The notes beneath the pieces are model-generated. The model had not been told where the DNA came from. It saw only the letters and a program-made list of their open reading frames with translations, and searched no databases. From assembly GCA_016288315.1 (NCBI GenBank), contig JAEEYU010000055.1:1-64000 (forward strand): DNA of 64,000 nucleotides. Reading direction: 5' to 3'. The position numbers and the translations under genes were made by a program. Below, piece after piece: positions 1-8,080 of the stretch (position 1 is the first letter of the stretch; each line of letters begins with the position of its first letter). Origin of the DNA: Clostridiaceae bacterium (GTDB taxonomy: Bacteria > Bacillota > Clostridia > Oscillospirales > Acutalibacteraceae).

Positions 1-1
1 T

Positions 2-1327
2 GTCGAAACGGAGATTGACGGCGGAATAATAAAAGTTTCCTGTGTGGTAAACGGCAGGAAAGCCGAAAAACATACAGACGCAGGCAGTGTCGAAAATGCC
101 GAGCTTGAAATGGGACGCCTTCTTTTTAAGTGCCTGACCGATGTCACCGGTTATACGCCGCCGTGGGGCGTGCTTACGGGAGTCAGACCTTCAAAGCTTA
201 TGACAAAATATATAAATGAATACGGCGAAGACGAGGCGAAGAAAAGATTTGCAGGCAATCTTCTGGTGAGTGAGTCCAAAATCAGCCTCGCATCGGATGT
301 GGCAAAAACAGAGAGCGCAATTATCAACCTCTCACAGCCCGATTCGTTCAGCTTATATGTTTCAATTCCTTTCTGCCCGAGCAGATGCAGCTACTGCTCG
401 TTTGTTTCACATTCAATCACAACACCGGCGGCAAAAAAACTTGTTCCCGATTATCTTGACAAATTGTGCGTGGAGCTTGAGCAGTTCGGATCTCTTGCCT
501 CGCAGTTGGGGCTTAAGCTTGAAAGCATTTATTTCGGCGGAGGCACGCCGGGCGTTCTTGAATCATCACAGCTTGACAGATTATGTTCGCAGATAGAAAA
601 AAGCTTTGACCTTTCCGGCTTGCGCGAATACACGGTTGAGTGCGGAAGACCCGATACCGTAACGCTTCCCAAATTGAGAACTCTCAGGTTTCACAATGTC
701 GGGCGCATAAGCATAAATCCGCAGACCTTTTCTCAGAAAGTGCTTGACACAATAGGCAGGCAGCACACAGTTGAACAGACTTTAAGCGCCTACCGCCTTG
801 CAAAATCCGCCGGCTTTGACTGTATCAATATGGATCTGATAGCGGGCCTCACGGGCGACACTGTTGACAATTTCCGTGAGACTGTTGACACTGCCGTTAC
901 GCTTTCACCCGAAAATATAACCGTTCATTCCCTTGCTCTCAAACGCTCGTCGGAGCTTGCGCAGAGCGGCGCGGACGTTCAGGACGGGGCGCAGGCGGTC
1001 GCAATGCTGGATTACGCCCAGTCAAAGCTCAGGGGAAGCGGCTATATTCCTTATTATATGTATCGCCAGAGCAAATGCGTCGGCAATCTTGAAAATGTCG
1101 GCTGGTCACTTCCGGGCAAAGAGTGTTTATATAATGTTTTTATGATGGAGGAGTGCCACACCGTTTTCGCCGCGGGTGCAGGCGCGGTCACAAAGCTGAA
1201 AGCGCCGACGGGCGATTATATAGAACGCATTTTCAATTTCAAATATCCTTACGAATATATTTCAAGATTTGACGAGCTGACAGACCGTAAAGAAAATATT
1301 ATTGATTTTTATAAGGAACATATATGA
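2..1327 (+). CDS. hemZ: HemZ-like radical SAM coproporphyrinogen dehydrogenase, 5' partial
   Basis: The reading frame is open to the left window edge, so the true start lies outside; the GTG at 44 is internal. The protein carries the radical SAM motif CPSRCSYC (C-x3-C-x2-C) followed by GGGTPG, as in the oxygen-independent coproporphyrinogen III oxidase family. The extended N-terminal part before the Cys motif and the sequence WGVLTGVRPSKL match the HemZ branch rather than HemN. Roughly 440 residues are visible; HemZ is usually near 490, so only the first few dozen residues are missing. Family knowledge predicts an anaerobic heme or tetrapyrrole role using S-adenosylmethionine and a [4Fe-4S] cluster. 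Its stop overlaps the next start as ATGA, so the two are probably translationally coupled. No other heme gene is visible. Confidence 0.85.
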   Translation, partial: VETEIDGGIIKVSCVVNGRKAEKHTDAGSVENAELEMGRLLFKCLTDVTGYTPPWGVLTGVRPSKLMTKYINEYGEDEAKKRFAGNLLVSESKISLASDVAKTESAIINLSQPDSFSLYVSIPFCPSRCSYCSFVSHSITTPAAKKLVPDYLDKLCVELEQFGSLASQLGLKLESIYFGGGTPGVLESSQLDRLCSQIEKSFDLSGLREYTVECGRPDTVTLPKLRTLRFHNVGRISINPQTFSQKVLDTIGRQHTVEQTLSAYRLAKSAGFDCINMDLIAGLTGDTVDNFRETVDTAVTLSPENITVHSLALKRSSELAQSGADVQDGAQAVAMLDYAQSKLRGSGYIPYYMYRQSKCVGNLENVGWSLPGKECLYNVFMMEECHTVFAAGAGAVTKLKAPTGDYIERIFNFKYPYEYISRFDELTDRKENIIDFYKEHI

Positions 1328-2241
1328 CAAAATACACTATTGAAACAATTAATTTCGCCGCACGCCATGACCCTGAGGGCTTTGTGCGCCAAAGTTCAAA
1401 AAACTACTTTAACGCTGTTGAAAAAGCGGCGGGCACAATTCTTGAGAGTAACAAAAAAATAGTAATGCTTGCCGGGCCGAGCTCATCGGGCAAAACAACC
1501 ACCGCCGGTCTTCTTTCGGGCTTTCTTGCAAAAAAGGGCATTGAGGCAAAAATCATTTCTCTTGATGATTTTTATCTTGAATCTCTTGACCTCTATCCGC
1601 GCAATTCCGACGGCAGTTATGATTTTGAGAGCATCCATGCGCTGGACCTTCCGCTTATCAGCAAATGCTTTGAGGAGATAATTGAAAACAGAGAAACCAT
1701 GCTGCCTGTTTTTGATTTTACAACTCATTCAAGGGCAAAGGAGTCAAAATATCTTAAGCTTGACAATGACACCGTTCTGATTGTCGAGGGTATACACGGG
1801 CTCAATCCGCTTATTACGGGCGGTCATGAGGACGAGTATGTTGCCCGCCTTTATGTCAGCGTCTCATCCCGTGTTTATGATGATGAAAATGTTGTTCTCA
1901 GCAAGCGCAACATGCGTTTTATCCGGCGCCTTGTGCGCGACAGCAAATTCAGGGCAACCCCTGCTTTTGATACCTTTGCAATCTGGAGCAGCGTTATGGC
2001 AGGGGAGGAAAAATACATTTTTCCGTTCCGCGGCAACGCCGATATAAAACTCGATTCATTTCATCCCTGCGAGCCCGGTCTGATTGCTCAGGAAGCGTTA
2101 AGTCTGATTGAAACGGTCAGAGGAACCGAGTTCGAAGAAGAGGCAAAAACCTTTGCCGGTATTCTTGACGCATTTGAAATTATTGACAGATCTGCTCTTA
2201 TTGCAGACAGTCTTCTTTGCGAATTTCTCGGCAAACCGTAA
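1324..2241 (+). CDS. Uridine kinase-like nucleoside kinase
   Basis: A 305-residue P-loop kinase of the phosphoribulokinase/uridine kinase family. The Walker A motif GPSSSGKTT sits near residues 51-59, followed by the SLDDFY segment typical of uridine kinases that holds the catalytic Asp. Family members phosphorylate uridine or cytidine with a nucleoside triphosphate. Many Clostridia have a longer version with an N-terminal TGS domain; this one lacks it and begins about 50 residues before the P-loop. The start ATG overlaps the hemZ stop by 4 bases. The exact nucleoside substrate cannot be read from sequence. Confidence 0.82.
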   Translation: MTKYTIETINFAARHDPEGFVRQSSKNYFNAVEKAAGTILESNKKIVMLAGPSSSGKTTTAGLLSGFLAKKGIEAKIISLDDFYLESLDLYPRNSDGSYDFESIHALDLPLISKCFEEIIENRETMLPVFDFTTHSRAKESKYLKLDNDTVLIVEGIHGLNPLITGGHEDEYVARLYVSVSSRVYDDENVVLSKRNMRFIRRLVRDSKFRATPAFDTFAIWSSVMAGEEKYIFPFRGNADIKLDSFHPCEPGLIAQEALSLIETVRGTEFEEEAKTFAGILDAFEIIDRSALIADSLLCEFLGKP

Positions 2242-2271
2242 TTAAACTGATTATTCTGGAGAGTGACGGAA

Positions 2272-4086
2272 TTGCGTTCATCCGATAAAAAATCAAAAAA
2301 TGATTCCGCAGGTGCGTTTGCTTCTGCTTTACTGCTTATATTCTCCGCCCTGTTGTTTAAAGTCACTTTAACCAATATGCTCGGAGCAGTAGGGCGCGGA
2401 TATTTCAATTCGGTTTTTGAATTGTTTGTTCCCGTGCTCGTCATTTCGCTTGCCTGCATTCCCGAAGCGGCGGCACGCCTTGTTTCGCAAAACGTGTTTA
2501 ACGGCAGGTTCCGCGACGCACGCCTTGTTTCGCGCATTGCGGGGCGGCTTGTTCTCATTTCCGGGCTTGCCGGGACTCTGTTGACATTTATAATTGCTTA
2601 TCCCTATGCAAAGCTGTTTGCAGGCACAGGCGTTCTGCCTTCGCTCTTTATTATTGCGGCTGCAATTATTCCCTGCTGTGTTTCAGGCACAATAAGGGGC
2701 TGTTATGAGGGGCTTGACAGGTATTCCGCTTCAAAACTGTGCAGAGCGGTTGAAGTTCTTGCTCAGTGCGGATTTGCCGTATTATTTATAAAGCTGTTTA
2801 AAGACAGAGGCGCGCTCCAGTTTGCCTCCGCCGCCGGGAGCACGGGCAGCGCAGTAGTCTTCGGCACCACTGTCGGAGATCTCGTTTCCGCCAACGGTGT
2901 TATTGCCGTCAGAGCAGCGCTCGGCGCTGTGCTGGGTGTTGCAGTCGGTTCGCTTGCCGGAGCGGCATTTGCGTTTGTTTTTCGCAGAATCAGGGGCGAC
3001 GGAATCACTAAAAAGGAGCTTGCCCTTTCACCTAAATCCGCTCCCTCAAAAACACTTTTTGACGGTATTTTTGAAAATACCCGACCTCTGTTTCTCTTTG
3101 CGGTCCTTCTTTTTGCAGCAGGAATAATCGACATCTGCGTTATTCAGAAACGCCTCAGCTTTGCCGTTGACGGCGAAACGGGATTTAATCTTATAAGTCA
3201 GATGTATGCCGAGGCATTTTCTTCCGCCGCATCTTCATCCGTTCTGAATATGAGCGACAAAGAAGAAACCGCAAAATACCTTTTCGGTATTTACGGCGTT
3301 TCAGTTGATATCACCGCTTTGTCTGCGCTGATCGCCTCGCTCGTTTGTGTTCCGTTTATGAGAAAATCATTTTCAGTTGACGGCGAAGGCGAAGCTTACA
3401 AAAGCGAAGTTGAGTTTCTGCTTAAAAAAACCGTCGTTTTGTCAATGCCTTTCGGCTTTTGCATTTCATTGATGTCAAAACCGTTATTCAGCGTATTGTT
3501 CGGCAACGGCGCTTTTGCCGACACCATGCAGATTACGGCAAAAATACTGTTTTTCAACGGTCTGTTTGCTTTCTTGATTTCTCTTGCCGTATCGGGCGTC
3601 ATATTGCTTTGCGCCTCGGGCAAAACCTCATTAGCGATTAAAATAACCGCAGCGGCGGCGTTGATTAAAACAGTTCTTGATTTTGTTCTTACAGGCATTC
3701 CGAAACTCAATGTTTCAGGTCCGGTTATCTCCGCCTTTGCAGCTTTCACCGTTACGGCGGTTGCGGCGTCTGCCGTGCTTGTCAGCTCATTGAAAATCAG
3801 ATTTGACTTCGTTTCAACTTTTTTGAAGCCGGCAATCTGTTCGGTTTTGTGCGCTTTCAGCGGATATTGCTCGGTTTCGCTCCTTGAAATCATTATTCCC
3901 GACTTCAATTTCGGCAGTTTTTTCAGCGGAAAAACCCTTTCGCTCGTTATTTCCGCCGCCTTTTCTGTCCTGGTTTATATCATTTCGCTTATTTTTGTTA
4001 AAGAATTTTCAAAAAGTGAAGTTTTTTCCCACACAAAACAAGAAAAAATTGCAAAAACCCTTGAAAAATACGGATTTTTGGGTTAA
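2272..4086 (+). CDS. SpoVB/YabM-like MOP-family flippase
   Basis: A polytopic membrane protein of about 604 residues with many hydrophobic segments, of the multidrug/oligosaccharidyl-lipid/polysaccharide flippase superfamily, in the branch containing SpoVB, YabM and MurJ-like lipid-linked sugar transporters. A GTG at 2263 is possible, but GGAG at 2258-2261 lies only 1 base before it and 10 bases before the TTG at 2272, so TTG is preferred. Position matters: in Bacillus subtilis yabM precedes yabN (mazG), yabO (rqcP), divIC and yabR, the same order as here. Likely role: moving a lipid-linked envelope precursor across the membrane. The substrate is unknown. Confidence 0.72.
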   Translation: MRSSDKKSKNDSAGAFASALLLIFSALLFKVTLTNMLGAVGRGYFNSVFELFVPVLVISLACIPEAAARLVSQNVFNGRFRDARLVSRIAGRLVLISGLAGTLLTFIIAYPYAKLFAGTGVLPSLFIIAAAIIPCCVSGTIRGCYEGLDRYSASKLCRAVEVLAQCGFAVLFIKLFKDRGALQFASAAGSTGSAVVFGTTVGDLVSANGVIAVRAALGAVLGVAVGSLAGAAFAFVFRRIRGDGITKKELALSPKSAPSKTLFDGIFENTRPLFLFAVLLFAAGIIDICVIQKRLSFAVDGETGFNLISQMYAEAFSSAASSSVLNMSDKEETAKYLFGIYGVSVDITALSALIASLVCVPFMRKSFSVDGEGEAYKSEVEFLLKKTVVLSMPFGFCISLMSKPLFSVLFGNGAFADTMQITAKILFFNGLFAFLISLAVSGVILLCASGKTSLAIKITAAAALIKTVLDFVLTGIPKLNVSGPVISAFAAFTVTAVAASAVLVSSLKIRFDFVSTFLKPAICSVLCAFSGYCSVSLLEIIIPDFNFGSFFSGKTLSLVISAAFSVLVYIISLIFVKEFSKSEVFSHTKQEKIAKTLEKYGFLG

Positions 4087-4118
4087 AATACAATATGTTG
4101 TGATTCGGAGTTTCAGAT

Positions 4119-4916
4119 ATGACAGATTTTGTTTTTAAAAACAACTACAATATTGATGATTTTTTGCATATTATGAAGTTGCTCCGCTCACCCGGCGGCT
4201 GCCCGTGGGATATTGAGCAGACTCATAAAAGCATCCGCAAAAATCTTATTGAAGAAACCTACGAAGTCATCGAAGCAATCGACAAAGACGACAAAGCGCT
4301 TATGTGCGAAGAGCTCGGTGACCTTCTTATGCAGATTATCTTCCACACTCAGATGGAAGAGGAGAACGGCACGTTCACATTTGATGATGTCTGCGACGGA
4401 ATCTGCAAAAAGCTTATTGTCCGCCATCCGCACGTTTTCGGCGATGTTACCGTGAGCGATTCCGGCGAAGTCCTTAAAAACTGGGATGAAATCAAGCAGA
4501 AAACAAAAGGGCAGAAATCCGCCGGCGACTCAATGCTAAGTGTTCCGAGAGAACTGCCTGCTCTGATGAGAGCGCAGAAATTACAGCAAAAAGCCGCAAA
4601 GGTCGGCTTTGACTGGGATGAAATCTCGGGAGCGCTGCAAAAGGTTAATGAAGAAACAGAGGAGCTCAGAGCTGCTGTAGAAAGCGGCGACGAAAGCAAT
4701 CAGCTTGAAGAACTCGGTGACCTGCTGTTTTCGGTTGTAAACGTTTCGAGGTTCCTTAAATTTGACTCCGAAGAAGCACTCACATTTGCAAGCGACAAGT
4801 TTCTCAACCGTTTTCTTAAGCTTGAACAGCTTGCAGGGGAGAGGGGAATCGACGTTAAGTCATCCTCACTCGAAGAACTCGACCGCCTTTGGGATGAGGC
4901 AAAAACACTTGTTTAG
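4119..4916 (+). CDS. mazG: Nucleoside triphosphate pyrophosphohydrolase MazG
   Basis: A 265-residue protein with two tandem MazG domains. The first contains LRSPGGCPWD and the metal-binding EETYE and EELGDLL motifs; the second repeats EETEEL and EELGDLL. Family members hydrolyse (d)NTPs to NMP and pyrophosphate using Mg2+, cleaning non-canonical or excess nucleotides. In Bacillus the equivalent gene yabN carries an extra methylase domain, absent here. It sits between the flippase and HU genes, 32 bases after the flippase, in the conserved yabM-to-yabR neighbourhood. Confidence 0.92.
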   Translation: MTDFVFKNNYNIDDFLHIMKLLRSPGGCPWDIEQTHKSIRKNLIEETYEVIEAIDKDDKALMCEELGDLLMQIIFHTQMEEENGTFTFDDVCDGICKKLIVRHPHVFGDVTVSDSGEVLKNWDEIKQKTKGQKSAGDSMLSVPRELPALMRAQKLQQKAAKVGFDWDEISGALQKVNEETEELRAAVESGDESNQLEELGDLLFSVVNVSRFLKFDSEEALTFASDKFLNRFLKLEQLAGERGIDVKSSSLEELDRLWDEAKTLV

Positions 4917-4965
4917 TATGTTATACTTCGGTATTTCATAAATATAGTTTTGAAGGAGATTAATT

Positions 4966-5250
4966 ATGAACAAAACAGAACTCATCGCTGCTGTTGCTGC
5001 AAAAGCAAACGTCAGCAAGAAAGACGCTGAAGGCGTTATCAATGCAACACTCGACACCATCGGTGATGCACTTGCAAACAAAAAGGACGGCAAAGTAACC
5101 CTTATCGGTTTCGGCACCTTCGAAGCACGCGCACGCGCTGCAAAGACTGCCCGCAACCCCCAGACAGGCGCTGCAATCAAAGTTCCCGCAACAAAAGTTG
5201 CCGCTTTCAAAGCAGGCGCAGCTCTCAAGGCAAAGGTAGCAAAGAAATAA
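4966..5250 (+). CDS. hup: HU-family DNA-binding protein
   Basis: A 94-residue HU/IHF-type histone-like protein. It begins MNKTELIAAVA, has the GFGTFE segment and the basic beta-arm region with RNPQTG around residues 60-66, which inserts into the DNA minor groove. A strong AAGGAGA ribosome binding site lies 7 bases before the ATG. The C-terminus is rich in Ala and Lys. HU compacts and bends DNA and is usually abundant; a strong hairpin terminator follows at once, consistent with a highly expressed gene. Clostridia commonly have HU inserted between mazG and rqcP, as here. Confidence 0.95.
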   Translation: MNKTELIAAVAAKANVSKKDAEGVINATLDTIGDALANKKDGKVTLIGFGTFEARARAAKTARNPQTGAAIKVPATKVAAFKAGAALKAKVAKK

Positions 5251-5261
5251 TTTTACTGAGG

Positions 5262-5295
5262 GCCGCCCTAAGCTACGCCTTAGGGCGGCTTTAGT
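5262..5295 (+). terminator. Intrinsic terminator after HU
   Basis: Perfect 11-bp stem GCCGCCCTAAG (5262-5272) with CTTAGGGCGGC (5279-5289), a 6-base loop, then a T-rich tail. The tail abuts the ribosome binding site of rqcP, so rqcP is reached only by read-through. Confidence 0.88.
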
Positions 5296-5308
5296 TTTTG
5301 GAGTTAAT

Positions 5309-5548
5309 ATGAGACTTGACAAATATCTTAAAGTTTCCCGCATAATCAAACGCAGAACAGTTGCAAACGACGCCTGCGACGCAAAGCACGTCAGCGTAAA
5401 CGGCAAGGTTGCAAGAGCTTCCTACGACGTCAAGGCAGGCGACATAATCGAAATCACCTTCGGCTCGCAGACTAACCGCTACGAGGTTCTGACCGTGTCG
5501 GAGCACGCAACAAAAGAGGATGCTGCCGCCATGTTCAGGCAGCTTTGA
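5309..5548 (+). CDS. rqcP: S4-domain RNA-binding protein RqcP (YabO)
   Basis: A 79-residue protein that is essentially one S4 RNA-binding domain: MRLDKYLKVSRIIKRRT at the N-terminus and VNGKVARASYDVKAGD in the middle. RqcP binds the 50S subunit and helps RqcH elongate C-terminal alanine tails during bacterial ribosome-associated quality control; this is established for the Bacillus homologue. The position downstream of mazG and upstream of divIC matches Bacillus yabO. Expression probably depends on read-through of the preceding terminator, since no separate promoter fits in the 58-base gap. Confidence 0.88.
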   Translation: MRLDKYLKVSRIIKRRTVANDACDAKHVSVNGKVARASYDVKAGDIIEITFGSQTNRYEVLTVSEHATKEDAAAMFRQL

Positions 5549-5562
5549 TTGTTAAATTATTC

Positions 5563-5591
5563 TTGCATTGAATTATCATATATGCTATTAT
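5563..5591 (+). promoter_or_regulatory. Promoter for divIC
   Basis: TTGCAT (5563-5568), 17-base spacer, TATTAT (5586-5591). It lies just after rqcP and 27 bases before the divIC ATG. Confidence 0.55.
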
Positions 5592-5617
5592 TTTTCCGGA
5601 ATAAAAAATGAAAAGAA

Positions 5618-5920
5618 ATGCTTATGTTTAAACAATTTATCAAAAAAAGAAAATACCCCGTTATTCTGTTTTTGCTTATTCTTGCTCTGGTTATCTATTT
5701 CGTTGTCAACCTTGTCAGCACACAGGCAAAGCTCAACGCCGTTGAGCAGGAGAAGGCATCTCTCTCCGAGCAGATTTCCAGGCAGGAGGAAGAAAACAAA
5801 AAGCTTAAAGAGACTATCAGCAACGAAGACAAAGACGAGTATATCGAGCGCATAGCCCGTGATGAATATGATTATGCGGGCGAAAATGAGCGTGTTTATT
5901 ACGCTTCGGATGCGGAATAA
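5618..5920 (+). CDS. divIC: Septum formation initiator DivIC/FtsB-like
   Basis: A 100-residue bitopic membrane protein: basic cytoplasmic N-terminus (FKQFIKKRK), one transmembrane helix at about residues 13-31, then a Lys/Glu-rich coiled coil, and a C-terminal segment IERIARDEYDYAGENE typical of the DivIC family. In Gram-positives DivIC forms a complex with FtsL and DivIB at the septum. The start may be the ATG at 5618 or, two codons later, at 5624; the ribosome binding site is weak. The sporulation genes yabP and yabQ, which precede divIC in Bacillus, are absent here. Confidence 0.9.
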   Translation: MLMFKQFIKKRKYPVILFLLILALVIYFVVNLVSTQAKLNAVEQEKASLSEQISRQEEENKKLKETISNEDKDEYIERIARDEYDYAGENERVYYASDAE

Positions 5921-5972
5921 CCGTCATTTGTGTTTGTTTTAAATTATATGTCTTTGGAGGAACACTCTGTTT

Positions 5973-6443
5973 ATGCAGGTTAAAGAAGGCGAAATCATTG
6001 TCGGCAAAATCTCGGGTCTGACCGGTTTCGGCGCATTTGTCGATATCGGCGAAGGCGTAACGGGAATGATTCATATTTCCGAAGCGTCCACGTCTTTTGT
6101 CAATAAAATGGAAGACTGTTTTAAAATCGGGCAGGAGGTCCGTGCTGTTGTTCTTTCCGTCAGCGAACAGGGCAAAATCAGTCTTTCAAGCAAGCGCGCA
6201 ATGCAGCTTGAAACGGCGGAAAAATCCTCCGAAAACAAAGATGAGAACGAGCCGGAGCCAAAGAACACCCGCAGGGCAGCGCCCAATGTGTGGACGGGGC
6301 CGAAGCAGACTCAGCAGCAGGGCGGTTCTTTTGAAGATATGATGGCACGCTTCAAAAAGCAGAGCGAAGAAAAAATAGCCGATTTAAAAAGGTCGGGCAA
6401 TACCGGTCACAGCGGGTATTCCCGCAGAGGCGGCAACAGATGA
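5973..6443 (+). CDS. S1-domain RNA-binding protein (YabR-like)
   Basis: A 156-residue protein with one S1 domain at residues 1-75, including GKISGLTGFGAFVDIGEG and GMIHISE, then a polar tail rich in Lys, Glu and Gln ending in GYSRRGGNR. It resembles Bacillus YabR and general stress protein 13, which associate with RNA or the ribosome. It directly follows divIC, as in Bacillus. A GGAGG ribosome binding site precedes the ATG by about 13 bases. The molecular function of this family is poorly defined. Confidence 0.85.
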   Translation: MQVKEGEIIVGKISGLTGFGAFVDIGEGVTGMIHISEASTSFVNKMEDCFKIGQEVRAVVLSVSEQGKISLSSKRAMQLETAEKSSENKDENEPEPKNTRRAAPNVWTGPKQTQQQGGSFEDMMARFKKQSEEKIADLKRSGNTGHSGYSRRGGNR

Positions 6444-6449
6444 ATTTTC

Positions 6450-6489
6450 AGGGCTGAGGGGCTGATAGCCCGAAAGCCCTTGATTTTTT
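6450..6489 (+). terminator. Terminator after the S1 protein gene
   Basis: Two-level hairpin: AGGGCT (6450-6455) pairs with AGCCCT (6475-6480), and inside it GGGCT (6459-6463) pairs with AGCCC (6467-6471). A run of six T follows at 6484-6489. Confidence 0.65.
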
Positions 6490-6501
6490 GAGGAGATAAA
6501 T

Positions 6502-7344
6502 ATGAGAGAAATTGATGTTTCGTTAATTTCCGATTCAATAAGAGAGCTTTGCATCAAAGCGAACAAAGCTCTTCCCGGCGACCTGGAATCCGTTATAAGA
6601 AATTCCGTCGGCTGCGAAACTGAAGAACCCGCCCGCGGGGTTATGAAAGCTTTGTGCGACAACCTTGACGCGGCGAAAGAGCTTGACATACCCATCTGCC
6701 AGGACTGCGGCATGGCTGTTGTTTTTGCGGAGATAGGGCAGGAGGTTCATTTCATTAACGGCAGTTTTGAAAATGCGGTAAACGAAGGCGTCGGCAGAGG
6801 ATATAAAGACGGTTACCTGCGCTGCTCCGTTGTGGGGGACCCTTTGAGAAGAGTAAACACGGGCAACAACACACCCGCCGTTGTGCATACAAGAATTGTT
6901 GAAGGCGATAAGGTAAAACTAACCGTTGCCCCGAAGGGCTTCGGCAGTGAGAATATGAGCAAGCTCAGAATGTTTACCCCCTCCGCCACACGCGAAGATA
7001 TTGTTGACTGGATTGTTGACGTTGTCCGCACGGCAGGCGGAAACCCCTGCCCGCCGGTTGTTCTCGGCGTAGGTATCGGCGGCGATTTTGAGCAGTGCGC
7101 CCTTCTTGCAAAAAAAGCGCTTTGCCGCGCCGTGAGCGAAAAGAACCCGGATGAATTTTACGCTGAGCTCGAAAAAGAGCTTCTTGAAAAAATAAACGCT
7201 CTTAAAATCGGTCCGCAGGGCTTCGGCGGAAACATCACCGCTCTGAGCGTTGCCGTTGAAACGGCGCCCACTCATATTGCGGGTCTGCCCGTTGCGGTAA
7301 ATGTCGGCTGCCACGTTACCAGACACGCATCAATTATTCTTTAA
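6502..7344 (+). CDS. Class I fumarate hydratase alpha subunit
   Basis: A 280-residue homologue of the N-terminal half of class I fumarase and the TtdA subunit of tartrate dehydratase. It contains the iron-sulfur ligand motif ICQDCGMA near residue 70, RRVNTGNNTPAVVH, the KGFGSEN segment and a second Cys in NPCPP. The two-subunit enzyme hydrates fumarate to malate with a [4Fe-4S] cluster and is oxygen-labile. The beta subunit, normally the next gene, is not here: the following gene is hpf with its own promoter. It may be encoded elsewhere. AGGAG precedes the ATG. Confidence 0.85.
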   Translation: MREIDVSLISDSIRELCIKANKALPGDLESVIRNSVGCETEEPARGVMKALCDNLDAAKELDIPICQDCGMAVVFAEIGQEVHFINGSFENAVNEGVGRGYKDGYLRCSVVGDPLRRVNTGNNTPAVVHTRIVEGDKVKLTVAPKGFGSENMSKLRMFTPSATREDIVDWIVDVVRTAGGNPCPPVVLGVGIGGDFEQCALLAKKALCRAVSEKNPDEFYAELEKELLEKINALKIGPQGFGGNITALSVAVETAPTHIAGLPVAVNVGCHVTRHASIIL

Positions 7345-7388
7345 TTATTAAATTTTTGTAATAATTGTATAAAAAAATAAAAAATCTC

Positions 7389-7417
7389 TTTATTTTTTAC
7401 TGTCAATATGTTACAAT
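7389..7417 (+). promoter_or_regulatory. Promoter and 5' hairpin of hpf
   Basis: TTTATT (7389-7394), 17-base spacer, TACAAT (7412-7417). The -35 is weak. A small inverted repeat GAAGCC/GGCTTC (7424-7437) falls at the expected start of the transcript and could act as a stabilising 5' hairpin. Confidence 0.45.
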
Positions 7418-7461
7418 AACCATGAAGCCAGGGCTTCAATATTCAAAAGGGGTGATATTTA

Positions 7462-7989
7462 ATGAAAATCACTATTATGGGTCGCAAGTGTTCCCCGAGA
7501 GAATCGTTCAAAGAGCACGCAGAGAAAAAGCTTGCAAAGGTTGAGCGCTTCTTCGGTGACAGTGCCGAGGCAAAGGTTGTTGCAACGGTTGAAAAATCTT
7601 CGCAGACCGTTGAAATCACCATTGTAAACCAGGGCATGATTTTCAGAGCGCAGGAGAGAGCGGAGAATATGAATGAAGCTCTCGACAAATGCGTTGACTC
7701 ACTCATCCGCCAGATAAGAAAGAACAAAACCAGAATCGAGAAGAAGCTTCGCAGCGGAGCCATCGATGACCTTCTTCCTCCCGCAGAGATTGTCGAACCC
7801 GAAGAAGAAATCGAAGTTGTCAGAAGCAAGATTGTTACGCTCAAACCGCAGTCTGTTGATGAAGCAATTCTTCAGATGAACCTTCTTGACCACGAGTTTT
7901 ATGTTTTTCTTAACGAAACAACGGGCGGTGTCAACGTCGTTTACAAACGCAGTGACGGAGGTTACGGCCTTATCGAACCTGAGTTCTGA
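7462..7989 (+). CDS. hpf: Long-form ribosome hibernation promoting factor
   Basis: A 175-residue long HPF. The N-terminal domain (1-100) is the YfiA/RaiA fold that occupies the decoding centre, and the C-terminal domain (about 118-175, with AILQMNLLDHEFYVF and DGGYGLIEPEF) is the dimerisation module that joins two 30S subunits into 100S ribosomes. Long forms are typical of Firmicutes. The gene stands alone with its own candidate promoter and a strong terminator. Family members are induced on entry to stationary phase; no such signal can be proven here. Confidence 0.93.
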   Translation: MKITIMGRKCSPRESFKEHAEKKLAKVERFFGDSAEAKVVATVEKSSQTVEITIVNQGMIFRAQERAENMNEALDKCVDSLIRQIRKNKTRIEKKLRSGAIDDLLPPAEIVEPEEEIEVVRSKIVTLKPQSVDEAILQMNLLDHEFYVFLNETTGGVNVVYKRSDGGYGLIEPEF

Positions 7990-8027
7990 TTAACATAGAC
8001 GCGCCGGTCTTCAATAAATAATTCTCG

Positions 8028-8068
8028 GCTGATGAGAATCGGGCAAGCCGGTTTTCATCAGCTTTTTT
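8028..8068 (+). terminator. Terminator after hpf
   Basis: Eight-bp stem GCTGATGA (8028-8035) with TCATCAGC (8055-8062), further pairing inside, followed by six T. Confidence 0.85.
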
Positions 8069-8080
8069 GAACAGGTTGAT

